In this document: one piece after another, positions 1-8,220 of the stretch
Numbering within the stretch: the stretch's first letter is position 1
How the letters are laid out: every line of letters starts with the position of its first letter
Source of the DNA: Pavlovales sp. CCMP2436
Lineage: Eukaryota > Haptophyta > Pavlovophyceae > Pavlovales
Length of the DNA stretch: 25,468 bases
Direction of reading: 5' to 3'
Assembly: GCA_026770615.1 (NCBI GenBank)
Contig: MU631314.1
Location: forward strand, 695,615-721,082
Notes under the pieces: model-generated
What the model was told of the DNA's origin: nothing
Seen by the model: only the letters and a program-made list of their open reading frames with translations
The model's database searches: none
Made by a program: the position numbers and the translations under genes

Positions 1-800
1 TCAGAGTAGAGACAGGGCAGGTCGCGCCTAGGAATGTCTGGTGGTGGTGATGGGGGGGGGGGTGCTCTGCCAGGTGCGGTTTTGGAGGGGGAGGGGAGAG
101 GGAGGTATCTTTCACCCGTCACTTCTCCTATGTGACACCCGCCCGTCACTGCTCCTATGTGACACCCTCTTCTCCTCTGTGACAGGCGGCGGTGGTCACC
201 TTCTCCCTCCCGTTCGTAGTGGGTGTCGCGTGCAACGCAATCGCTAATCATGGCGGAGGCCAGCCGAACGCAGCGGCGAAGGGCGACAAGTCGCGCTCTG
301 ACTGATCTATGCTGCGCGTCGGATGACAGTTCGTTTCGCCTTGAAAAAAAAAAAAAAAAAGTTGATCAGTTTATACTTCATTCAACGATCTCTTCGGTTC
401 GCCACCACGCGCAATGTGGAACGGGGCCGATGCAGCGGGGGCGGCTGGGCACGGCCAGCCGACGGGCGCGGGCGTCTTGGGTGTCGAGCTCTAGCGGGCG
501 GTCTCGAAAGGGGGCTCTGGCGGACCGTCTGAGAATCTGAACAGGTCTGAGAATCCGAGCAACAACAACAACAGCACACCGTATTCGGCGGCGCTGGCTG
601 GGGCAGTAGAACGCGCCTGATTTATATGTACACCTCGATTTTCCCGAAAGTTTAATATATTATAATTCAATCAACAAAGATATCACTTTACAATTGACGA
701 GATTTATTTCGATTGGTCTGCAGTGACGGGCAAATATATATGCAAATATATATTCACGCATATTTACGACAAACATTGATGAGTCAGTAAACATATTAAT
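1..800. other. Intergenic stretch, no supported gene
   Basis: This stretch has G-rich runs near 50-110, a short tandem repeat (listed separately), a 17-base A run at 344-360 and AT-rich DNA from about 610 to 800. Short open frames on both strands around 220-580 are rich in Arg, Pro and Ser, as expected of chance reading of GC-rich DNA. I do not support any of them as genes. Confidence 0.5.
115..186 (+). repeat. Short tandem repeat, about 27 bp, 2.5 copies
   Basis: The motif CTCCTATGTGACACCC with a preceding CCGTCACT occurs twice (about 115-140 and 143-167), followed by a degraded third copy that reads CTCCTCTGTGACAGG. It is a simple minisatellite with no evident coding role. Confidence 0.6.
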
Positions 801-987
801 TATTATTTGCTGTTTTTAAAATAAGGACTGGCGGCCGCAGGGCATGTGACGGTAGTCAAATGGTCATCAGATCGCTGAGACTGCCCCCGGGCGAGCAGAC
901 GGTGCGCGTACGGCAGGAAGGAGTGGTAGTGCGCCTGGTCCTCCAACACGCACGGGGCCGACACCGACGAATCCGGATGGGACGCGG

Positions 988-2502
988 CTAGGAGAATGAG
1001 CGCCGCCACTCGAGGTCGGAGACAAGCAGCAAAGAATTGCCCACGCGCTGGGTCTGGTCGCCGGGTTGCGCGCTCGAGCCCGAGTCGAGCGCGGAGGGCT
1101 CGGAGACGCCAATCTCGGACACGACGCGCCAGAGCTTGTCCAGCGGCAGCAGCGCGCGGGCCGCGTGTTCGACCGATGGTCGGTAGGTGCCGGACATGTT
1201 GTTCCACCGGGTTAGGCCATCCGCGTCCACCTCCACTTCACCGGCGTAGAGCACCGGCCCCTCCGCGGAGAGCGACGCGTGCCCCGACGCCGTCCCGAAC
1301 GGCGCGGAAGCAACAGCCACGCGCAAGAACTTCTCGCCGACGCACCGCACGAACGCGTGGCTGCCGGGCTTTAGCTGCACTTGCCGTGTGGTCATCTCCT
1401 TCTGGACGAACGTGCCGCGCGCCGCGCCGGTGGCACCGCGCACGACGGTGCAGGCCAGCGTGCCATCCTCAGAGGGGAAGCAGCACGCTGTCAGCATGCC
1501 GATCTTTGGACGCAGGTGCTGCGCGCCGGTGCACAGCTCGATCGAGGGGAGTGGAAGGCGGAGGCTGAGGGGGTGAAAGGGGGAGGTGTCCTGGTCGAGG
1601 CCGAGATGCGTGCCCGTACAGGGCGAGCGTCGCAGAGATGCGCTTGGCGAGTTCCAGCACGCGCGCCCAGTCATCAACTCAGGGTTGTCGTGCCAAAACG
1701 GGAGGTAGATCTGCGTCGGCGACTCATGCTCGGCGTTAACGACGTCTACGTCGCCGCTGAGCCCGGCGGCGAGTAGGCCAACGCGATATTGCAGCGAACG
1801 AGAGGACAGCTCGGGGACGGGCGTCTGACGGGTGGTCCGACGCGAAGACACGCACGAAGGGGGGGCTGACGCCGACGAAACGATGGGATGGATGATGGGT
1901 GAGCTCATCGGTGCCAACGAACCGATGGGCAGGATGATGGGTGGGCTCGTCGATGCCAACCAACCGATGGGTGGGATGATGAGTGGGCTCGTCGGCGCTT
2001 GCGGAGGGATGTCTGGAGTGTGCGCAAAGGCGAGGAGCACGAAGGGCACGCCGTCACTGCGGAAGGGGCGCAGCGCCACAGTGGAGAAGCCGAGCTGCTC
2101 GCGGTGAAAATCGGTGTACTCGGCTGCGAGGTCAGTACTGGGCGGCAGGTTTGCGAGCGGAAGCTCGAGGTAGCAGCCGGCCTTCCACGCGAACTGAGGC
2201 AACCCGCCGGCCGAGCTGGCGCCGGGCACACCGAGATCGAGGTCGCACGTGTCTCGCCGCCACTCGAGACCCCCCCGGCGCCAGAGCTCGACGTCGAGGC
2301 CGAGCGGTGCGGCGAGGCCAAGCAGCCGCGCTTCCCGCGCCAGCGCGGCCCCGTTGTGCGTCGCGAGCCGCAGCGGGAGTGAGTGCGAGCGGGCGCGCAG
2401 GCGCAGCGGGCTCGGAAGCAGGCTGGGCGGTGGGCTTCGAGGCCAGCTCGGTAGTGGGCTGGGAGGCGGGCTCTGGTTGAGTAGCGGCGAGGTGGTCAGC
2501 AT
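988..2502 (-). CDS. Hypothetical host protein with WNN-x-SGTY motif and 14-residue repeats
   Basis: This is the longest credible gene outside the transposons, about 504 residues. The ATG at 2502 is chosen; the in-frame GTG just upstream is not expected as a eukaryotic start. The N-terminus is Pro/Ser-rich. A middle part containing LEWRRDTCDLDLGVPG and FAWKAGCYLELPLANL reads like a folded domain. Three 14-residue repeats (SPPIILPIGSLAPM type) follow, encoded by a 42-bp minisatellite. The C-terminal third holds VLYAGEVEVDADGL and WNNMSGTYRPS. The W-N-N-x-S-G-x-Y pattern resembles a motif I have seen in uncharacterised proteins, but I cannot assign a function. Between about 1500 and 1660 the more protein-like reading (DDWARVLELAKRISATLALYG) lies in another frame, so the model contains two compensating frameshifts, an unrecognised splice, or assembly errors. 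A different frame also stays open past the stop to 803, so the 3' end is uncertain. Confidence 0.5.
   Translation of the reverse strand: MLTTSPLLNQSPPPSPLPSWPRSPPPSLLPSPLRLRARSHSLPLRLATHNGAALAREARLLGLAAPLGLDVELWRRGGLEWRRDTCDLDLGVPGASSAGGLPQFAWKAGCYLELPLANLPPSTDLAAEYTDFHREQLGFSTVALRPFRSDGVPFVLLAFAHTPDIPPQAPTSPLIIPPIGWLASTSPPIILPIGSLAPMSSPIIHPIVSSASAPPSCVSSRRTTRQTPVPELSSRSLQYRVGLLAAGLSGDVDVVNAEHESPTQIYLPFWHDNPELMTGRACWNSPSASLRRSPCTGTHLGLDQDTSPFHPLSLRLPLPSIELCTGAQHLRPKIGMLTACCFPSEDGTLACTVVRGATGAARGTFVQKEMTTRQVQLKPGSHAFVRCVGEKFLRVAVASAPFGTASGHASLSAEGPVLYAGEVEVDADGLTRWNNMSGTYRPSVEHAARALLPLDKLWRVVSEIGVSEPSALDSGSSAQPGDQTQRVGNSLLLVSDLEWRRSFS
1881..2006 (-). repeat. 42-bp minisatellite inside the host gene, 3 copies
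   Basis: Units start at 1881, 1923 and 1965, exactly 42 bp apart, each beginning CGATGGG on the plus strand. The period is a multiple of three, so the array adds 14-residue repeats to the minus-strand protein without breaking the frame. Confidence 0.85.
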
Positions 2503-2838
2503 CACGCCGCAGGTGAGGGCAACGCGTTGGGAGTGGGAGTTGGCGCGAGAGTTTAATTATTGGTAACGAAACACGAAACAGCGCTGAAACCCATGAAACC
2601 CGAAGTTTTAAATTCCGCAAAGAAATTTGAAATATTTTCGCAATGTTACCACAGGCGGCGGCGATGGCGACGGTGGCAAGGACATGGGTGTGTTTGGCAA
2701 CTCAACGACCTAATGTTTGTCAGTGATAGCCCTTCAGCCGATTAAGGAGGTACTTGCTGGCACAGCGGATTCAGGAGTGACGTCGTTATGAACCGACGAT
2801 GACGGTCTCGAGCGGAAAAAATGATGCCTGAATCCCTA
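2503..2838. other. Upstream spacer of the host gene, no gene
   Basis: GC content drops sharply upstream of the ATG. The sequence is mixed, with a CGGCGGCGATGGCGACGG-like microsatellite near 2655. An R2 repeat copy occupies about 2762-2817 and MITE copy 1 starts at 2839. A promoter for the minus-strand gene probably lies here, but no motif can be named. Confidence 0.4.
2762..2817 (-). repeat. R2 dispersed repeat, copy 1
   Basis: Read on the minus strand, this segment contains TTCCGCTCGAGACC followed by GTCATCGTCGGTTCATAACG and GACGTCACTC. The same string recurs on the plus strand at about 19155-19218, and in a diverged form at 20296-20335. It is a short dispersed repeat of unknown kind. Confidence 0.7.
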
Positions 2839-3005
2839 CAGGGGATCGCGGGCAATAAGAACGGCGCTTTTTGAGGCTGAGGCTGAGTTTCTTAGCAAAT
2901 TACATACAAACAATGCTTAAATTTGCTTAAATTACATACAAACAATGCAAAAAAAAGAGGCTCAGTTTCTTAACACGACGGTTTCTTATTGCTCGCGATC
3001 TTCTG
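2839..3005 (+). mobile_element. MITE, copy 1 (TA target, 167 bp)
   Basis: The element starts CAGGGGATCGCGGGCAATAA and ends with the near-perfect inverse (TTCTTATTGCTCGCGATCTTCTG), an inverted repeat of about 23 bp. A TA dinucleotide flanks each side (2837-2838 and 3006-3007). It has no coding capacity. The interior carries sub-terminal motifs GAGGCTGAGGCTGAGTTTCT and GAGGCTCAGTTTCTTAACAC. CAG-starting termini with TA target duplication fit the pogo/Tigger branch of the Tc1/mariner superfamily; that assignment is inferred. Confidence 0.88.
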
Positions 3006-3500
3006 TATCAGAAGTATAAAGATATTGGCCTTTTTTGGAAATATGTTCAAAATTATTTTGGCTGGCATCCTACTGTGAATATGGCAAGGATATTGCTTTG
3101 ATATGCTGCTCATATGCATATAAAATATATATATTCGCTGCAATATATGCTAATTGTAGTTACATATTATAAAAATCTTTGCTGCAATATTACTTTTTTT
3201 TAACACTGTGAATATTATTATGGTAATATATGGCAACATATTTGAAAAAAAACTCGCTGGTAATATTGGAAAAATATTTGCAATATCTCGATTATCCCAA
3301 AATTTCGCAGTCGAAAGTTCGCAAAACTAAGCAAAAATTTCACTGCGAAAGTTTTAGAAGAATCGCTGCAAAAATTTCACTGCGAAATGCCTACTGCAAA
3401 AGTGAGTCATATATTTTGCAGCAAAATTTCGTTACGAAACTGCAAATTTTAAATTTCGTTACAATACTGCGAAATTTCGAAATTGCGAAATGGCGCTATA
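3006..3500. repeat. AT-rich field of imperfect palindromes
   Basis: This non-coding AT-rich stretch has runs of ATATAT and many copies of short palindromic words of the type TTTCACTGCGAAA, TTTCGCAG and TTTGCAGCAAA between about 3290 and 3490. Closely similar words fill 19105-19350. The one open frame here (3230-3520, plus) translates this low-complexity DNA and is not credible. Confidence 0.6.
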
Positions 3501-3667
3501 CAGGAGATCGCGGGCAATAAGAAGCCGTACCGTTAAGAAGCTGAGCCTCGTTTTTTTGCATTGTTTGCATGAAATTTAAGCAAATTTAATCATTTTTTGT
3601 ATGTAATTTGCTAAGAAGCTCAGCCTCAAGCTCAAAATTCGCTCTTCTTATTGCCCGCAATCCCCTG
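3501..3667 (-). mobile_element. MITE, copy 2 (167 bp, inverted orientation)
   Basis: This has the same termini and length as copy 1 (CAGGAGATCGCGGGCAATAA to CCCGCAATCCCCTG), flanked by TA at 3499-3500 and 3668-3669. The interior is in the opposite orientation to copy 1: the AAGAAGCTGAGCCTCG side is on the left and the CTCAGCCTCAAGCTC side on the right. It lies just 3' (minus sense) of the candidate exon at 3877-3999, so it may sit in an intron or UTR. Confidence 0.88.
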
Positions 3668-3876
3668 TAGCTTTTTGTATGCGGAATTCCAATTGTCGGC
3701 CCGTCAGCGTGGCCAAACCAGTGCCCGATGACTCCCGGGTCGAGTATTTCCGCACTGTCGTCTTCGACGACGGCGACAGGCTCTTCGAGTCGAAGGACCT
3801 GCGGCGCGTGCTTCGCATCATCGTCAAAGCACGTCAAAGACCTCGGGTTCTGGGTCGACCTCCAAACTCTACTCAC

Positions 3877-3999
3877 CTTGCGTGACTCGCAGCACCCACA
3901 AATTCAGACGATGACTGAACGATGCCATGAACTTGTCACGCGCAGCCGCCGCCTCGTTCGCGTCCGCGCCATTGAGCTTGGCCTTGATGTCGAGGTGCG
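3877..3999 (-). CDS. Candidate internal exon of an unidentified spliced gene
   Basis: On the minus strand a pyrimidine-leaning tract ending TTTGTTTAG precedes position 3999, and a strong donor CAAG|GTGAGT follows position 3877. The 123-bp interval is open and reads through AHLDIKAKLNGAD and KFMASFSHRLNLWVLRVTQ, a normal-looking protein composition. Both borders split a codon after its first base, so the exon is symmetric (phase 1-1). The frame also stays open a little further upstream (to 4051), so the acceptor is not proven. I do not recognise the protein. A competing plus-strand frame (3679-3885) reads VEYFRTVVFDDGDRLFESK and cannot be excluded. Confidence 0.35.
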
Positions 4000-4064
4000 C
4001 TAAACAAAGTAAGCCTCGATCGCGCTCTTGGGCAGGAAGACAGGGTGTCAAGGTATATATATAT

Positions 4065-4363
4065 TCACCGCTGAGATCACCAATGAACTCGCTTGCTCAC
4101 GCACTGTCGGGCGGCCCCGCGTTGCGCAGCGACTCCAGCGCTTTGTTTTCGGCTTCCTCATCATCCACCACTTCTACCAGCTCCCCACTTCGGCGTAGCG
4201 CGTAGGAGCCTGCGTCGGAGCGCTAAGATTAGCCTGACTTGAACTTGAAACGTACCGCCAACCCGAACCCCCCTACATTAATATATAGCGGCTCAGCATG
4301 GTCCAACAGGTGTTGTTCACTCACTAACTTGGTCGACGTCAGACGTTAGTCCTGGCAGCAGGG
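4065..4363 (+). repeat. R1 dispersed repeat, copy A (about 300 bp)
   Basis: This starts TCACCGCTGAGATCACCAAT and ends AGTCCTGGCAGCAGGG. It matches copy B (4842-5016, right part only), copy C (20701-20925 plus 21488-21566) and copy D (23984-24067, minus strand, right end only). The left half is open on the minus strand in copy C (see 20550-20858) but has an in-frame TGA here. The middle holds an AT tract (TTAATATATA). No terminal inverted repeats and no clear target duplication are visible. Confidence 0.8.
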
Positions 4364-4450
4364 ATGGTGGTGGTAGAGGTGAGGTTGGTGGTGAACTCGT
4401 AGCAATTGCCACAGGCTCCCCCCCCCCTCCCCCCCACACACAACGCTCAC

Positions 4451-4596
4451 GTCCATTTTGGTGCGTGTGCCCTGTCCGCCGAGGCCGCCGCGGCCGCCGC
4501 GGGCACCGCGGCCGAAGCGTGCGCCCCGGTCGGCATTGTGGCTGCGCCAGTTGTCGTCACGGTACGCACCGTCCGCGTGCGCAGGGGCGTCCTCGG
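4451..4596 (-). pseudogene. RGG-type exon fragment cut by the copia LTR
   Basis: The minus strand reads EDAPAHADGAYRDDNWRSHN, then RFGRGARGGRGGLGGQG and TRTKMD, followed by a plausible donor GTGAGC (4450-4445). Gly/Arg-rich RGG tails are typical of eukaryotic RNA-binding proteins. The 5' part of the exon is missing because the retrotransposon LTR begins at 4597. The DNA beyond the 3' LTR (19004 on) does not give an obvious in-frame partner. The reading is convincing in composition but the gene cannot be named. Confidence 0.4.
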
Positions 4597-5111
4597 TGTC
4601 AAGGTAATCTGACACTGGTCAGATTTACCTGATTCGATCCTCCCGGACTCTTAGTCCGGGACATTTGCAGTCCGGCTAAGATAGCAAGGAACTTGTCTTC
4701 ACCAGGAAGATATTTTTGTATGATTAAACTTGAGTCGTTTCATTTTAAAAATATATTTATGATAGGGACCAGCTGACTGTTCTGAATGTTGTGCTGGTCT
4801 GAGTGCTGCGTCGCCCATTGCCTGCTCAAAATATGTATATATAGCGCGTAGGAGCCTGCGTCGGAGCGCTAAGATCAGCCTGACTTGAACTTGAAACGTA
4901 CCGCCAGCCCGAACTCTCCTACGTTAATATATATATATAGAGGCTCAGCATGGTTCAACAGGTGTTGTTCACTTACTGACTTGGTCGACGTCAGACATTA
5001 GTCCTGGCAGCAGGGGTTCAATCTATTCTTGGATCACTGTAGCTCCCGTCGACAGCCCTCGACGGCGCTTCACTCCGGACCCCTGCGTCACCGTAGGAGT
5101 ACCTCAACACA
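4597..5111 (+). repeat. 5' LTR of the copia element, split by an insertion
   Basis: LTR sequence runs 4597-4748, is interrupted at about 4749-5017, and resumes TCAATCTATTCTTGG at 5018 through CTCAACACA at 5111. Compared with the intact 248-bp 3' LTR, the interruption is about 269 bp. Two hairpins lie at the LTR start (4602-4630 and 4641-4661). No clear tRNA primer-binding site follows position 5111. Confidence 0.88.
4749..5017 (+). repeat. Insertion in the 5' LTR carrying R1 copy B
   Basis: The insert begins with an AT-rich segment and a short hairpin (GACCAGC ... GCTGGTC, about 4767-4800). From 4842 to 5016 it is R1 sequence (TAGCGCGTAGGAGCCTGCG to CTGGCAGCAGGG). It lacks the coding-like left half found in copies A and C. 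It arrived after the LTR existed, so R1 spread more recently than the copia insertion. Confidence 0.75.
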
Positions 5112-5228
5112 AACGTTTGAGAACGTACGTATCTCCGGAACCTCGCCATCACCAACTCCCCAACTCCCACGAGCTTGATCGCCGTATCGCGCCACCGCCT
5201 TGCCGCAACAAGAGCACGCGTTCTCATC

Positions 5229-6947
5229 ATGCTGAACCTAAGCCAGCCCAAGGCTGACGCGCGCGCCAAGGGTGCGACGCTCAAGAACCCCACCGACGTC
5301 ATGAACAAGGAGACCCTGGTCAAGGTCCTCTACCCGGCGACGCAGCGCTACATCGCGCTCTTCCGCTCCATGAAGGGGCTTTCTTCAGACATCGTCGAGC
5401 ACCCAGCGGCTGGAGAATTCCTTTCCTTTCGGCTTCGGACCCCCGCCGATTTCATCGAATACATACGGCTCCACCCCGGCGCGCTCTCGGTCAACACAGC
5501 CGTCATCCCCACGGCCGACCGCGCAGGCGACGACATCGTCAACGCGCACTTGGATACCGTCTACGCCAACTCCACCGAGATCTACGGGCAGGCGTTGAGC
5601 GACAAGATCGACGACTCGATCCTGGACTTGATCATGTGCCAGATCTCCGCCCACGACCCGGACGAGATCACCTCCGGCTACCTCTCTGCCTCGCAGATCC
5701 CCAACTCCATCGAGCTCGTCAACGCCAACAAGAGTGTCGAGGCCCACGTCGGCGAACTCTACAAGTTTGCGACAGCAGTCGTCAGCATGCATGACTCAGC
5801 GTCATCGGCCTCTGGTGCTCAGATCCTCTCCGCCGTCCATCACCTCAAGCAGCTCTACGAGCCGCTCCTCGACTTGGACCCAGCGGCGTTCGAGCAGATC
5901 ATCCAGCTCAGCTCGATCACGTCGACGCCCTCGCTGCACTTCCTGCTCGCCCAGACCAATCAGCTCACCCTCGACGCGCTCTCGAGGCCTGATGCGCGCG
6001 CGCGCTTCACGGATGAGCTGAGCAAGTTCATCGCCCTGCAGCGCGCAGCCCGCGCGCCGCCCGCTCACCCGCCTAGCCGCAACGCGCTGGTCAAGTTGCA
6101 GGCGCTGGCGGCCGAGCCAGAGCTCGGAGGCGCCAAAAACTACAAGCAGATCCCCCGCAACAAGTTGTACAAGAGCGCCGCCCGTCCTCAGCTCTCATGC
6201 GAGCACTGCAAAAAATCCGGCCACACAGTCGCAGACTGCTGGCAACTGAACGGATTCCCGCCCAAGAACGAGCAGCCGATCACAGTCAACTCTGGGCAGG
6301 CCGCCGCCAAGCGCGCGGCCAACTACGCGATTCAGACGCGCGAGCCGCACGAGCACTCCGGCATGGCCACGCTCACGGCTCAGTTCAACGAGGACCTACG
6401 CGCTCACGCCGCGTCGCTCGAGAACAACTTGCTGCGCCGCCGCTCTCTCGAGACCGACGCGCACCTGCCGCTCGAGATCTACGAGCGCATGCCACCCGAG
6501 ATCAACGAGCACCCGACGCTCGAGATTTACGACCGCATGCCGCCCGAGATCAACGAGCACCTGACGCTCGAGATCTACGACCGCATGCCGCCAGAGATCA
6601 ACGAGCACCTCCCGCTCGAGACCAACGAGCACTTGCCGCTCGAGGCCACCGCGCGCATCTCGTCGCCCGAGACCATCGCGCACATGCCGCTCGAGACCAC
6701 CGCGCACATGCCGCTCGAGGCCAACGCGCACCTGTCGCCGCCCGAGGCCATTGCGCACACGCCGCTCCTGGCCAACATGCTCACGCATTCGATGCCGCTC
6801 TCGCCCAGCACGCTCACACAGTGCCTCGCCGAGGACTGCAGCAAGCAGGCGACGCGGGGCATCCTCGGGCAAGGAGACGGGCCATACTGCGAAGACAACA
6901 ACTGCCACTTTAAGCAGTACCTCGTCACCCAGAAGAACCTCTACTAG
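5229..6947 (+). CDS. gag: Gag polyprotein of the copia element
   Basis: This frame of 572 codons is open throughout; the ATG at 5229 is the first in the frame. Gag forms the virus-like particle that packages element RNA. Residues about 1-290 are the alpha-helical capsid-like part. A zinc knuckle of CX2CX4HX4C form (CEHCKKSGHTVADC) lies at about residues 324-337, the hallmark of retroelement nucleocapsids. After it comes a repetitive acidic/Pro region (about 415-512) with three 16-residue and several 8-residue units. The C-terminus has two Cys pairs (CLAEDC, CEDNNC). The frame ends at TAG 6945-6947, but the same frame stays open afterwards to 7310. Surprisingly intact compared with pol. Confidence 0.85.
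   Translation: MLNLSQPKADARAKGATLKNPTDVMNKETLVKVLYPATQRYIALFRSMKGLSSDIVEHPAAGEFLSFRLRTPADFIEYIRLHPGALSVNTAVIPTADRAGDDIVNAHLDTVYANSTEIYGQALSDKIDDSILDLIMCQISAHDPDEITSGYLSASQIPNSIELVNANKSVEAHVGELYKFATAVVSMHDSASSASGAQILSAVHHLKQLYEPLLDLDPAAFEQIIQLSSITSTPSLHFLLAQTNQLTLDALSRPDARARFTDELSKFIALQRAARAPPAHPPSRNALVKLQALAAEPELGGAKNYKQIPRNKLYKSAARPQLSCEHCKKSGHTVADCWQLNGFPPKNEQPITVNSGQAAAKRAANYAIQTREPHEHSGMATLTAQFNEDLRAHAASLENNLLRRRSLETDAHLPLEIYERMPPEINEHPTLEIYDRMPPEINEHLTLEIYDRMPPEINEHLPLETNEHLPLEATARISSPETIAHMPLETTAHMPLEANAHLSPPEAIAHTPLLANMLTHSMPLSPSTLTQCLAEDCSKQATRGILGQGDGPYCEDNNCHFKQYLVTQKNLY
6471..6760 (+). repeat. In-frame minisatellite in gag (48-bp and 24-bp units)
   Basis: CTCGAG-starting units begin at 6471, 6519, 6567 and 6615 (48 bp apart), then at 6639, 24 bp on, with further diverged 24-30 bp units to about 6760. 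They encode LEIYDRMPPEINEHLT and the shorter MPLETTAH type repeats. All periods keep the reading frame. Confidence 0.9.
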
Positions 6948-6959
6948 GGCAGTGCGTCG

Positions 6960-7313
6960 ATGACCAACCCGACCGCCAAGCTCGACTCCGAGACGTACGC
7001 CGTCACACAGCTCGACGCTAATGGCGAGCCGACCTCGAACAACTTCAACAACGACCCGCTTGACGATGACATCACCAATCGCCTGCGCGTCTCCGGCATC
7101 CTGTCTGGGCAGATCATGGACGACTCCAAGATCTACCCGACCAAGTGCTGCGCGCCGAGCTGCATCGCTCGCGCATCCGTCGGCGTCTACCAGCGCTCGA
7201 CCGGCCTGTACAAGTATACGTGCACCTTCGAGGACTGCCGTGACCGGGCCAAAGACATGTCCAACTGCAAGTGCACCGCGCGCTTCACCACCGCCAAGCT
7301 CATTTCCATCTAA
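6960..7313 (+). CDS. Cys-rich segment following gag in the same frame
   Basis: Starting at ATG 6960, just 12 bases after the gag TAG and in the same frame, 117 residues are open. The first half is acidic and polar. The second half is Cys-rich: KCCAPSC, then TCTFEDC and NCKC. This resembles a metal-binding fold that continues beyond the TAA at 7311. It may be a separate small ORF, or part of a gag-pol readthrough product. Copia elements normally have nothing like this between the zinc knuckle and protease. I cannot assign it to a named family. Confidence 0.5.
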   Translation: MTNPTAKLDSETYAVTQLDANGEPTSNNFNNDPLDDDITNRLRVSGILSGQIMDDSKIYPTKCCAPSCIARASVGVYQRSTGLYKYTCTFEDCRDRAKDMSNCKCTARFTTAKLISI

Positions 7314-7810
7314 GACGGAAAGCCGCCCGAGCTTTGGCACGGTGACAAGGACAACTTCGCCTGCAAGGACTGCAGCACAGTAGCTTACGTGTGCTGGGAG
7401 TGTGTGCTGGTCGGCAACGACCGCCTGCACTGCCGCAACTGCACCCTCGGCTACTTCTGCAAGCCGTGCCGCACGCCAAGGGCCTACTACACTAGACCCT
7501 GGCCTGCGCCGCTGCCGGAGCTGCACATCAAGCAGCAGCCGCACCCAGCCACATCGGCGCAATCGATCGACTCTCTGCTACTACAGATTACAAAGGTAAC
7601 TTCTAACACAAAATTGTTAACTTCCCTATCCCAAGAGTCCACGTCTGCGCCATCTCCGCCAAAAGAATCAGCCCATTCGCCGCCTCTTCAGCCGATCGCC
7701 ACGTCGGCGCCTCCTCTGCCGAAAGAATCTTCCCTGACGCCGCCTCTTCAGCCGATTCCCATGACGACGCTGCCTTCCGCTGCAGCAACCCAAGAGCAAC
7801 CTGCCCACTG
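7314..7810 (+). pseudogene. Four-CxxC zinc-finger-like segment and Pro-rich linker
   Basis: After the TAA at 7311-7313 the same frame continues with four CxxC pairs: FACKDC, VCWEC, HCRNC and YFCKPC. These could bind two zinc ions in a B-box/RING-like cross-brace (inferred). Next comes a Pro/Ser linker made of two 20-residue repeats (PPLPKESSLTPPLQPIP type). The frame formally runs on to 7967, but the real product switches to another frame around 7763-7810, where the protease begins, so this piece ends with a frameshift. Confidence 0.5.
7644..7763 (+). repeat. 60-bp tandem duplication, 2 copies
   Basis: Units start at 7644 and 7704 and encode the SAPSPPKESAHSPPLQPIAT and SAPPLPKESSLTPPLQPIPM segments. 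It is again a multiple-of-three period. Confidence 0.85.
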
Positions 7811-8220
7811 TGTCGTTCAGACCTTCATGGCTGACCGGCCAAGCGCACTTGCCGATCTTCACCTGCAAGCCTGCTCAGCACCTCCTCACGGCCTACAGCG
7901 TGACCAAGGACAAGGAGGACAAGCACTCCTCGGCGCCCATCAAGACGCACGACAAGTTTGTCTTTGACGCCATACTCGACTCGGGCTGCTCCGTCAGCAT
8001 GCTTATCGACGAGATCTGGGGACTCATCACAGACCCACAGCCGACCAGGGCCAGAATCTCAGTGGCCAACCGCGCAGCCATGCAAGCTGTGCACAGCCGC
8101 CTCATCTCCGCCACGTTCACAGACAACGTCAGCGCATACCTACAAGTTGACTCCATCGACGCGCTCTCCGTGCACGGCCTGGAGACACCGCTCATCTCAG
8201 TCCGCTCGCTGGTAGCTTAA
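7764..8220 (+). pseudogene. Copia aspartic protease, ended by an in-frame TAA
   Basis: The frame reads through FDAILDSGCSVSMLID, the retroelement aspartic protease active-site motif (D-S-G; most copia proteases have D-S-G-A/C-S). Downstream LQVDSIDALSVHGLETPLIS and VRSLVA match the end of the protease region, where copia proteins usually read on to the integrase zinc-binding part. The TAA at 8218-8220 is followed in the same frame by GCSIIFDVNGG, typical of what follows in intact elements. The stop is therefore a point mutation within one polyprotein. The protease would process Gag and Pol in the particle. Confidence 0.75.

Noticed and set aside
344..360. Poly-A tail of a processed pseudogene
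   Set aside because: No recognisable coding sequence precedes it and no flanking duplication was found.
996..1776. Long plus-strand frames opposite the host gene
   Set aside because: Arg/Ala-rich readings with no domain; they mirror the minus-strand gene in GC-rich DNA.
4045..4058. TGTCAAGGTA as another copia LTR start
   Set aside because: Only about 10 bases match; the following sequence is ATATAT and then R1, with no further LTR similarity.
4255..4330. tRNA-like A and B boxes suggesting R1 is a SINE
   Set aside because: GGTTCAACAGG is only loosely like a B box and no convincing A box lies at the right distance; there is no A-rich or repeat tail.
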